Shown here piece after piece: positions 56,401 through 62,851 of a stretch of DNA of 64,000 nucleotides. The translations under genes were made by a program, and so were the position numbers. The stretch lies in the NCBI RefSeq assembly GCF_009498035.1, contig NZ_CP034550.1:9114001-9178000 (forward strand), read 5' to 3'. Numbering within the stretch: the first letter of the stretch is position 1; each line of letters begins with the position of its first letter. Source of the stretch: Saccharothrix syringae (GTDB lineage: Bacteria > Actinomycetota > Actinomycetes > Mycobacteriales > Pseudonocardiaceae). The notes below the pieces were generated by a model. The model was not told where the DNA came from and did not search any database. It worked only from the letters and a program-made list of their open reading frames with translations.

Positions 56401-56981
56401 TTCACCGCGGCGACCGCCCGGGTGCGGTCGGCCTGGGCGGCCAGCGGTTCGGCGGAGGAGACGGCGCCGGGGTGCAGGTACTCGACGCGGGTGCCGGCGG
56501 TGAGGTCGACGGTGAGGGCGTCGCCGCGCACCCAGCCGCCCGCTTCGCCCGGTTCGTACCAGTCGAAGGAGTCCAGGGAGACGCCCGGCGCGACCGGTCG
56601 GGTGGTGCGGGAGGTCTCGATGCGGTGGGCCGGGTCGACCGCGGACGCCGTGCCGACGCGGTCCGCGCGCGTCGACGGGGTGACGCCCGATTCCGGGCCG
56701 AACCCGGTGGTGGGGTCGGGTGCGTTCGGGAGGAGGTCGGGCGGGGTGGCGGGAGCGGGAGGAGTGGAGGCGGACGGGGTGGCGGTAGTCGGGAAGGCCG
56801 CAGGCAGAGCGGCGGCGGGCAGGGCGGCGGGTCGGGTGGCGGCGGGTCGGGTGGGCAGCGCGGTGGCGGGTTCGGCGTTCGCCGCTGGGGCGAGGGCCGG
56901 CACCGCGGCTGCGAACAGGGTGGTGACCAGGGCGGCGACCAGGGCGGTGAGCCGGGTCGCGCAGGCAGGGCGTGGGAACAC
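53445..56981 (-). CDS. Secreted phosphodiester glycosidase fused to a metallophosphoesterase
   Basis: An 1178-residue exported enzyme. GTG at 56981, five bases after GGGAG, opens a signal peptide (RLTALVAALVTTLFAAAVPA) followed by an Ala/Pro/Thr linker. About 130-480: NAGPA-type phosphodiester glycosidase (AAVNGDFFDINNSNAPQGVG, MFVLTVDGRQGQF, ALNLDGGGSSTMLARVPG). About 480-720: beta-sandwich, Ig-like segments. About 720-870: jelly-roll/carbohydrate-binding-like region (FDDAASWTFGSARGSGSVAP). About 890-1100: calcineurin-type phosphoesterase (FAVLSDAQFV, VVAGDFVDEA, YAPGNHEIMG, VVVHHHPPRD, FIGAHVGVFH). A last beta domain ends the protein. Such a pair could strip sugar-phosphate groups from wall polymers and then release phosphate. 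Confidence 0.9.
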   Translation of the reverse strand: MFPRPACATRLTALVAALVTTLFAAAVPALAPAANAEPATALPTRPAATRPAALPAAALPAAFPTTATPSASTPPAPATPPDLLPNAPDPTTGFGPESGVTPSTRADRVGTASAVDPAHRIETSRTTRPVAPGVSLDSFDWYEPGEAGGWVRGDALTVDLTAGTRVEYLHPGAVSSAEPLAAQADRTRAVAAVNGDFFDINNSNAPQGVGVQGGRAVKSPNPDHRRAVGLDAAGVGRVMEVFFEGRVLRQDGTSFRLDQLNNAAVESGGVGVFDPLWGTYSRARAVRGATRVTEVVVRGGAVVERRDHAGDDPIPADGFVLVGREAGADLLGTLLPGERVTVEHTTRADDGATPRTALGGNQLLLRDGVVVAPDDALHPRTAVGFDATGERMFVLTVDGRQGQFLLGLTLMDVAAVLKEMGAHNALNLDGGGSSTMLARVPGDEAVTLENTPSDGVQRPVPNGLALYAPAGSGELTGFWVRTAVDPRTAPGTGTVPGGRPDRVFPGLTRRLVAEGYDETYGPARDERHEWHTSRADVGRVDADGVFRARRPGTTTAVARRGDVAGRLELTVLGPLAGLEATTARLSLPEVGGAGSFGVVGRDADGFTAPVEPGDLALEFDRSVVDAAPDGGSVRITARGPGATTVVARVGGHEVRVPVTVGLEERLVAGFDDAASWTFGSARGSGSVAPAQGRTGAGLRMTYDFSLSTGTRTAYAIPPAPIEVPGQPLALGAWVYGHGRGEWTAFTVTDGTGQSRSLYGPYLTWTGWGRLEVPVPAGLVFPLRVNRFYTIEVKADRQYSGEVLVDDIVAEVPPDAELPVVPPTEDRLVVRDGAVADRPWRFAVLSDAQFVARDPDSALVRAARRTLREIRAQRPDFVVVAGDFVDEAAPADLALAHRVLTEELGDAVPWYYAPGNHEIMGPGTIGNFRAEFGATHRVFDHRGTRFVLLDSSTGTLRGGGFDQAVALREALRDHEGIDSVVVVHHHPPRDPTPTRTSQLSDRLEADLVEDWLAEFRRTTGKGAAFIGAHVGVFHASRVDGVPYLVNGNSAKTPAADDAFTGWTLLGVGARHPGDEWIAAEVRPHVDALTLTVPPTVPLNTPVPVSATLTQGTRTVPVTYPVTADWTGSPNLHIGPRTGLRPWHTAHLDPATGTLTALRPGRITLSLTVNSTTRTTTTTA

Positions 56982-57085
56982 GGGTACTCCCGCGTGGTGG
57001 GTGGCGAACTTTCGCGAAATCAGTCCACCGCGTGGAGGATTTGCCGACCACGGCCGTTCGGCGGCAGTTGCCCACCCCGCCCGGC

Positions 57086-58075
57086 CTAACCGCCCCCCGC
57101 CCGGTAGGTACCCGGGCTGCTGCCGGTCCACCGCTTGAACGCCCGGTGGAAAGCGCTCGCCTCGGAGAACCCCAGTCTCAGCGCCAGCTCCTCCACCGAC
57201 TCACCGCCGCGCACCAGGCCGGCCACCGCCTGGTCGCGCAGCAGCTGCTCGCGCACCTCGCGGAACGACGTGCCCTCGGCGGCGAGCTTGCGCCGCAGCG
57301 TGGGAGCGCTCACGCCCAGCCGCGCGGCCACGTTGTCCAGGCCGACCACCCCGCCGCCGAGGATGCGGCGCACCTGGCTGGAGGTGTCGGCGCCGTAGTC
57401 GCGCCGCGACAGCAGCTCGGCGGGCGAGCCGCGCAGGAACCGCTTGAGCGCCGCCTCGTCCTGGACCACCGGCATGCGCAGGAACCGGGTGTCGAACCGC
57501 AGCGTGGTGGTGGGCGCGCCGAACCGCAGGGGCGCGCCGAAGATCAGGTGGTACTCCGCGGCGTGCGGCGGCTCCGGGTAGGCCAGGTCGACGCCGCGCA
57601 GCGGGATGCGCCGCCCGATCAGCCACGACGAGAACCGGTGCCACAGCACCAGCAGCGACTCGACCAGGAACCGGTCGGGGTCGTCCACGCCCGCGGCGTC
57701 CAGGGTGAACGCGGCGGCGCCGTCCCGCTCGCCCAGCGCCATCACGGGCCGCACGTCGAACAGCGCGTAGAACGCCAGGCCGCGTCGCAGCGCCTCGTCC
57801 AGCGAGGCGCAGTGCACCGCGAGCAGGCACATCGTGGGGAACGTGCCGCGCTTGCTCGGCTGCGGGCCCAGGCCCATGAACTCGTCGTCCAGCACCTCCC
57901 ACAGCGTCTGGACGAGCTTGGTGTACTGGGCGGGGGTGACGCGGGCGCGCTCGTCGGCCAGCAGCGCCTCCCCGATGCCGGCCGGGCCCAGGAACTCCCC
58001 GGCGCAGTGCCCCCGGCGCACGGCTCCGCGCAGGGCGGCGCGGACGTAGTGGATCGCGATGGTCCTGGTGAGCAT
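57086..58075 (-). CDS. AraC-family regulator with arabinose-binding-like (OruR/ArgR type) N-terminus
   Basis: A 329-residue regulator. The N-terminal 200 residues are the PF12625-type sensor (TIAIHYVRAALRGAVRRG, RVTPAQYTKLVQTLWEVLDD, EFMGLGPQPSKRGTFPTMC), and the last 90 residues a double helix-turn-helix (DNVAARLGVSAPTLRRKLAA and ELALRLGFSEASAFHRAFKR). Relatives control catabolic operons, often for fatty-acid or amino-acid breakdown, so the nearby beta-oxidation genes are possible targets, but it is separated from them by the large glycosidase gene. ATG at 58075. Confidence 0.9.
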   Translation of the reverse strand: MLTRTIAIHYVRAALRGAVRRGHCAGEFLGPAGIGEALLADERARVTPAQYTKLVQTLWEVLDDEFMGLGPQPSKRGTFPTMCLLAVHCASLDEALRRGLAFYALFDVRPVMALGERDGAAAFTLDAAGVDDPDRFLVESLLVLWHRFSSWLIGRRIPLRGVDLAYPEPPHAAEYHLIFGAPLRFGAPTTTLRFDTRFLRMPVVQDEAALKRFLRGSPAELLSRRDYGADTSSQVRRILGGGVVGLDNVAARLGVSAPTLRRKLAAEGTSFREVREQLLRDQAVAGLVRGGESVEELALRLGFSEASAFHRAFKRWTGSSPGTYRAGGG

Positions 58076-58319
58076 CACCCGACAGTCTGCCCGACTGCCG
58101 TCGGCGACGGCGCGGCGCGGGGAGAGAGAGGTGGTGCCGCGCCGCCGCCAACGGTTGGCCCACCCCAGTGAGCCGGCTCCTCGCGGATGGGGCTTCCGCC
58201 CGCCCATCTGCGAGGGACGTTGTGGTACCTACCACTTTAAGTGGTCTAGACCAGATGCGTCAATACGGCGAAAAGGCTAGGCGTGGCACGAACCACCCCT
58301 CTCGTGTTTCGACCGCGTG
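58076..58319. other. Regulatory gap upstream of the AraC gene
   Basis: About 240 bp. The half nearest the DM13 gene is A/T-rich for this genome and contains a palindrome at 58231-58245; the rest has no recognisable gene. Confidence 0.5.
58231..58245. promoter_or_regulatory. Perfect palindrome, possible operator
   Basis: accacttTaagtggt is a 7-bp inverted repeat around one T, flanked by tacct and ctaga in an A/T-rich stretch 156 bp upstream of the AraC gene. It looks like a dimeric regulator site; the binding protein is unknown. Confidence 0.5.
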
Positions 58320-58883
58320 TCACCCCTGTACCAGCGGTGCTACGCCGAAGCCCGCGGAGAACCTCTTGCACCAGATCACGACGCTGCGGACCCCTGAAAC
58401 GTCCGTGCCGGCGGGCACCTCGTAGACCTGGTTGCCCTTGTTCGCCCGCAACTTGCCGAGGTTCGTGAAACCGGAGCCGAACGCCGCCTCCTCCGATTCC
58501 GCGGGCGCCGGCGACAGGTACACGTACAGGTCCGGACCATCGGAGGTGTCCAGCGCCTCGAACTGGACCGCGTGCCCACCGCCGGGCAGCCGGACCAGCG
58601 AGGCGCTGCCCGCGGTGTCGTGCTCCAGCGACCGGAACGCCCCCGACGCCACCACCACCGGGCCCGCCGGCGGCGCGGTCGTGCCCGAAGGGGTGATCAT
58701 GGACTCGGCGGTCATGGACTCGGCGGTCATGGCACCGGTGGTCGTCGCGCCGGCCTGCACCAGCAGCGCGTCGTCGGCCGTCCGGTCGGTCCACAGCCGC
58801 CACGGCTGGAACAGGTACAGACCCACCACGAGCGCCACCACCAGGACGCCCGCCACCCCGACCACCACTACCCGCTTGGACAT
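58320..58883 (-). CDS. DM13-domain membrane-anchored protein
   Basis: A 187-residue protein: basic start MSKRVVVVGV, one transmembrane helix (AGVLVVALVVGLYLF), then PWRLWTDRTADDA and a short repeat (MTAESMTAESM). The extracytoplasmic DM13 domain follows: SGAFRSLEHDTAGSASLVRL, LDTSDGPDLYVYLSP, LGKLRANKGNQVYEVPAG and VVIWCKRFSAGFGVAPL with the conserved Cys. DM13 domains are proposed to take part in redox or electron-transfer reactions at the surface. ATG at 58883 follows GGGAGG. Confidence 0.9.
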   Translation of the reverse strand: MSKRVVVVGVAGVLVVALVVGLYLFQPWRLWTDRTADDALLVQAGATTTGAMTAESMTAESMITPSGTTAPPAGPVVVASGAFRSLEHDTAGSASLVRLPGGGHAVQFEALDTSDGPDLYVYLSPAPAESEEAAFGSGFTNLGKLRANKGNQVYEVPAGTDVSGVRSVVIWCKRFSAGFGVAPLVQG

Positions 58884-59003
58884 CTCGCGCCTCCCGCAGT
58901 TCCGCTGTCGCCGACCACCCTGGCGAAACGGGGGCGCTCGCGCGGCGGAAATCGCCTTACGAAGTTCTGACGTGCGGCGGGCGGGCGTTGTTAGGGTCGC
59001 CGG

Positions 59004-59399
59004 GTGGATGAACGGGCCGGCTTGGTGGTCGTGTGCGCGCTGATGGTGTCCTGCGCCGCGTTCGGGCCGTTCCCGCAGCCGGTGCCGCTGATGTTCGCGA
59101 TCGCCGCGGCCGGCGCGGTCAACGCCGCGTTCCCGCTCATGCGCACCTTCGGCTCGGCCCTGCTCGGCGGCGTGGCCGCGGCGGGCATCGGGCTGGCGCC
59201 CGTGGCGTACGTCACCTGCTCGACCGAGCGGTTCACCGACGTCTTCGCCTGCACCGACGACGCGCCGACCTGGCACATGACCGGGTCGGTGCTGGTGGCG
59301 GGGCTCGCCGGGGCGGGCCTGGTGCTGGCCCGGGTGCTGGGCACGGCCGCGCTGGAGCGGCAGTTGGCCGCCCTGCGGCACGAGGTCGAGCGGCGCTGA
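59004..59399 (+). CDS. Small hydrophobic membrane protein
   Basis: A 131-residue protein with three or four transmembrane segments (GLVVVCALMVSCAAFGPFPQ, PLMFAIAAAGAVNAAFPLMR, ALLGGVAAAGIGLAPVAYVT, GSVLVAGLAGAGLVLARVLG) and two Cys in the outer loop (CSTERFTDVFAC). Ends with a charged coil (LERQLAALRHEVERR). No family recognised. GTG at 59004 within GGGTGGATG. Confidence 0.75.
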   Translation: MDERAGLVVVCALMVSCAAFGPFPQPVPLMFAIAAAGAVNAAFPLMRTFGSALLGGVAAAGIGLAPVAYVTCSTERFTDVFACTDDAPTWHMTGSVLVAGLAGAGLVLARVLGTAALERQLAALRHEVERR

Positions 59400-59795
59400 G
59401 CCGCAGGTTCACCCGTCCGATCAACCGTTCACGCTCGGTGCGTCCCCCGGCGACCGTTCACCCGCAGACGTGTCGCACTGTGCACCGTGCACTTGCCCGA
59501 TGGCGCGTCCCCCGAAGGAGTGCATCGGACGCCGAAGCGGCTCTGCCCGGCACTCCGGGTGAACTTCCTGGTAGCAGGGGTGACCAAGACCTCCCGATCA
59601 CGCCGGCGGGCCGCCGTCACCGCCGCGCCGGTCCGCTCGTTGTCCGCAGGAGAGCGGAGAACGGTGCTCGAACCGGGTGGTCTGGGTGGTCGAACGGGCC
59701 CGGGTGCACCGCTGGGGCGCGACCGCCCCCGGTGGGCGGTACTGTTCAGCCGCTCATCGTTGCGCCACGGGTGCGATCTGCTGAGGAGGCCGGCT
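59400..59795. other. Gap with no gene recognised
   Basis: About 400 bp. An open frame on the plus strand continues into the next gene, but its first 100 codons lack a ribosome site and read as low-quality Arg-rich sequence, so I place the gene start at 59796. The motif accgttcac occurs twice near 59420-59460. Confidence 0.5.
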
Positions 59796-60185
59796 GTGCG
59801 GCGGGTGCTGTGGGCGACGTGCGGGCTGGCCGTGGCGGCATCGGCCCTGACGGGCGTCCTCATCGGGGTCTACCTCGACGGGCGGGACCGCGAGGGGCGG
59901 GCCGAGGTGCCCGCCTCGACCTGGGTCACCCAGCGCCCCTCGACCACCAGCAGCAGCGCGCCCGCGTCGTCGAGCCCGGTGACCACCGACGCGGTGTCCT
60001 CGCCGCCGAGCTCCCGGACCACGACCAGGACCACCACGACCACCAGGGCACCGGCCGCTCCCCCGCCGCCACCGCCGCCGACCACCGAGGCGCCCCCGAC
60101 GACCACGACGACCACGTCCGCGCGGAGCACCGCCTGGCCGTGCAGCCCGCTCAACCCGCTGCCGCCACCGCACTGCAACGACTGA
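59796..60185 (+). CDS. Short membrane-anchored Thr/Pro-rich protein
   Basis: A 129-residue protein; GTG at 59796 follows GAGGAGGC. One N-terminal transmembrane helix (VLWATCGLAVAASALTGVLI) then a low-complexity Thr/Ser/Pro outer region (TTTRTTTTTRAPAAPPPPPP) and a Cys-containing end (WPCSPLNPLPPPHCND). It resembles small surface stalks; the two Cys near the end may pair. Function unknown. Earlier in-frame start codons exist but lack ribosome sites. Confidence 0.75.
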   Translation: MRRVLWATCGLAVAASALTGVLIGVYLDGRDREGRAEVPASTWVTQRPSTTSSSAPASSSPVTTDAVSSPPSSRTTTRTTTTTRAPAAPPPPPPPTTEAPPTTTTTTSARSTAWPCSPLNPLPPPHCND

Positions 60186-60255
60186 GCCGGACCCGTCAAC
60201 GGAGCCGAAACGCCCACGTCCCCGCCCGGCAACGTCGGCCCACCAGCCTGGTCCC

Positions 60256-61344
60256 ATGGAGCCCACACCGAAGACCTGGCGGTTGCGCGTCGAGCTGGAC
60301 GACAGCCCGGGCGCGCTGGCCCGGGTGACCACCCGGCTGGCCGAGCGGGACTGCAACGTGCTGGCGCTGTCCGTGATCCCGGTGCCCGGCGGCGTGCTCG
60401 ACGAGCTGGTGGTGCGCGCCGCGCCCGGCCTGCTGCCCGCCGACCTGCTGGCCGCGGTGCGCGCCGAGGGCGGCCGGTGCGCCGGCATCACCGCCGCGGA
60501 CGTGCGGGACCTGGTCGACGCGCCGACCGCGGCGCTGCGCGCGGCCGCGCGGGGCCTGGACGACCCGGCGGCCGCGTGCGAGGCGCTGCGCGCGGTGCTG
60601 GCGGCGGACTCCGTGGTGACCGCGCCCGACTCGCCGGACGAGCAGGTCGAGCCGGACGGCCACCACGCGCGGCTGGTGGCGCGGGACGGCGTCGCCGTGC
60701 TCGCCCGACGCGGCTGGGCGCCGTTCACGCAGGTGGAGCTGGCCCGCGCGCAGGCGCTGCTGGACCTGCTGGCCGCCGGCGGGGCACCGGCGCCGCAACC
60801 GGTCGGGGTGCTGACCACCGACGGGGTGGCCGTGGTGCTGCGGCCCGGCCGGTCCGGTGACGAGCGGGCCGTGGCCGACCTGCGCGCCCGGTGCTCGATG
60901 GGCACCCTGTTCAACCGGTACCACTCGGGCACGCGGACGGTGCCGCGGCGGTGGCTGCACCGGCTGCTCAGCCCGCCGCGCGGCACGACCTCGGTGGCGC
61001 AGTGCGCGGACCGGGTGGTGGCGCTGGGCCAGCTCATCCCCACGTCCACTCCGGACAGCGCCGAGGTGTCGCTGCTGGTGGAGGACGCCTGGCAGGGCCG
61101 GGGCGTGGGCACGGCGCTGCTCGGCGCGCTGGCCCGCACCGCGCGGGCCGCCGGGTACCGCGAGCTGGTCGGCTGGTGCCTGCCCGACGAGCGGGGGCTC
61201 CCGCGCACCGCGGCGCGCGCGGGCCTGGCGCACTCGTGCCGGCGGGAGGACGGGCTGCTGCGGGTGTCGATCTCCACCGGCGGCGCGCCGATCACCGGCG
61301 CGACACTCCCTGAGAGCGCTTCCCGGCAGTTCGCCTCCGGCTAA
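60256..61344 (+). CDS. ACT-domain and GNAT acetyltransferase fusion
   Basis: A 362-residue protein. Residues 6-80 are an ACT domain (WRLRVELDDSPGALARVTTR, CNVLALSVIPVPGGVLDELV), which usually senses an amino acid. The C-terminus (about 195-350) is a GNAT fold: VVLRPGRSGDERAVADLRAR, then VSLLVEDAWQGRGVGTALLG with the R-G-x-G-x-A acetyl-CoA loop. The fusion suggests an acetyltransferase whose activity follows amino-acid level, as seen in amino-acid-regulated protein acetyltransferases of actinomycetes. Substrate unknown. Its end overlaps a putative operator of the next gene. Confidence 0.88.
   Translation: MEPTPKTWRLRVELDDSPGALARVTTRLAERDCNVLALSVIPVPGGVLDELVVRAAPGLLPADLLAAVRAEGGRCAGITAADVRDLVDAPTAALRAAARGLDDPAAACEALRAVLAADSVVTAPDSPDEQVEPDGHHARLVARDGVAVLARRGWAPFTQVELARAQALLDLLAAGGAPAPQPVGVLTTDGVAVVLRPGRSGDERAVADLRARCSMGTLFNRYHSGTRTVPRRWLHRLLSPPRGTTSVAQCADRVVALGQLIPTSTPDSAEVSLLVEDAWQGRGVGTALLGALARTARAAGYRELVGWCLPDERGLPRTAARAGLAHSCRREDGLLRVSISTGGAPITGATLPESASRQFASG
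61311..61324. promoter_or_regulatory. CebR-like operator
   Basis: tgagagcgcttccc matches 11 of 14 positions of the CebR box TGGGAGCGCTCCCA that Streptomyces LacI-type regulators bind. It lies 58 bp upstream of the LacI gene, inside the end of the previous coding region, so self-repression is likely. Confidence 0.55.
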
Positions 61345-61381
61345 GCTGGGGTGGGGTGAGCGAAGTCGAGGAGTGGTGCCC

Positions 61382-62416
61382 GTGTCGGTCCAGTCGCACT
61401 CAGGCGCCAGGCCAACGCTGGAGGACGTGGCGGCGAGGGCGGGCGTGTCCCGGGCGACGGCGTCGCGGGTCCTCAACGCCTCGCCCCGGGTGAGCCCGGA
61501 GGCGCAGGAGGCCGTCACGGCGGCGGTGGTGGAGCTGGGCTACCAGCCGAACCACGCGGCGCGGGCGCTGGTGACCCGGCGCAGCGGCGCGGTGGCGGTG
61601 GTGTTCTCCGAGCCGGAGCCGAAGATCTTCGACGACCCGCACTTCGCGTGGCTGATCCGGTCCGCGGCGCGGGCGCTGGCCGACGCCGACGTGCAGATGG
61701 TGCTGATGCTGGTGCACTCGCCGCAGGACCAGGCGCGCGCCGAGCGGTTCCTGGCGGGCGGGCACGTGGACGGCGCGCTGATGTTCGCGCCGCACAAGGG
61801 CGACCACCTGCTCACCGCGGCCCGCAAGCTGCCGCTGCCCGTGGTGTACGCGGGGCGGCCGTGGGGCTCGCTGCGCGGGATGCACCTGGTCGACCACGAC
61901 AACGAGGGCGGCGGCCTGCTGGCCACCGAGCACCTGATCTCGTTGGGCCGCAGGAGGATCGTGTCGGTCACCGGGCCGCTGGACGAGCACTCGGCGCGCG
62001 ACCGGCTGACCGGGTGGCGGCTGGCGGTCGGCGCGGACGACGAGACGACCGCGCTGATGACCGAGGACGGCGGCTTCTCCCGCGAGGGCGGCAAGCGGGC
62101 AATGGAGGCGCTGCTGGCGCGCGTGCCCGACCTCGACGCGGCGTTCATCGCCTCGGACCACATGGCGGCGGGCGCGCTGGACGCCCTGCGCGACGCGGGC
62201 AGGCGGGTGCCCGAGGACGTCGCCGTGGTGGGTTTCGACGACCACCCGATGATCGCGCCCCACACCTCGCCGCCGCTGACCAGCGTGCGGCAGGACACCA
62301 CCGCGCAGGTGCGCCACATGGTGACCCACCTGCTGCGGCTGCTGCGCGACGAACCGATCAAGGCCAAGCGGGAGGTCCTGCCGACCACGCTGGTCAAGCG
62401 GGCGTCGGCGCCGTAG
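61382..62416 (+). CDS. LacI-family repressor, CebR-like
   Basis: A 344-residue repressor. The helix-turn-helix and hinge read TLEDVAARAGVSRATASRVL and NHAARALVTRRSGAVAVVFS; the sugar-binding domain contains VDGALMFAPHKGD, LPVVYAGRP, TEHLISLGRRRIVSVTGPLD, FIASDHMAAGALDALRDAGR and VGFDDHPMIAPHTSPPLTSV. GTG at 61382 is eight bases after GAGGAG. The sequence and the nearby GH1 beta-glucosidase match the cellobiose regulator CebR and BglC of Streptomyces, although the cebEFG transporter is not in view (it may lie beyond the right edge). Confidence 0.92.
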   Translation: MSVQSHSGARPTLEDVAARAGVSRATASRVLNASPRVSPEAQEAVTAAVVELGYQPNHAARALVTRRSGAVAVVFSEPEPKIFDDPHFAWLIRSAARALADADVQMVLMLVHSPQDQARAERFLAGGHVDGALMFAPHKGDHLLTAARKLPLPVVYAGRPWGSLRGMHLVDHDNEGGGLLATEHLISLGRRRIVSVTGPLDEHSARDRLTGWRLAVGADDETTALMTEDGGFSREGGKRAMEALLARVPDLDAAFIASDHMAAGALDALRDAGRRVPEDVAVVGFDDHPMIAPHTSPPLTSVRQDTTAQVRHMVTHLLRLLRDEPIKAKREVLPTTLVKRASAP

Positions 62417-62851
62417 CCGGGCGGTACCCGAACCCGTCGCGGTGCTCCGGGGCCCACTGGCGGAACGCGCGCGGCCGGTGGACGGTGGGTGTTGTCGACC
62501 GGCGCGGGCACGCCGACGGACGCCGCGGCCACGTCGAGCAGGTGCGCCGGGACCGCCTCGGGCATCCGCGGCTCGCGCCGGGCCGGGGCCTGCCCGCGGG
62601 TCAGCTCGTCGACAGCGACCGCTCCACCCGTTCGTGGGCGATCCTGATGGGGTTGCCCGCCCGGCCCTCGTGGACGCCGGCCTCGCGGGCGAGGCGCAGG
62701 AACGCGTCCTGCGGGTCGCGGGTCGCGGGTTCCGGGCCCGGGAGGAGGCGGTGGCGGAGGACTTCGACGGCCGGCGGCGCGTTCCGCGCCGGCCGGGTGC
62801 CACCGCGCGAGGGGGCCGCCCGGCCACCACCGGACGGCCCCCTCGCGGACC
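62417..62851. other. Gap with coding remnants
   Basis: About 435 bp. A minus-strand frame ending near 62601 reads PQDAFLRLAREAGVHEGRAG and NPIRIAHERVERSLSTS like a real C-terminus but has no start of its own, and another frame near 62440-62500 reads HRPRAFRQWAPEHRDGFGYR. These look like pieces of a decayed gene; family not recognised. Confidence 0.45.

Noticed and set aside
50722..57075. 2117-codon minus-strand frame
   Set aside because: It runs opposite thiolase and fadB and out of frame through the glycosidase-phosphoesterase gene; no domain is present.
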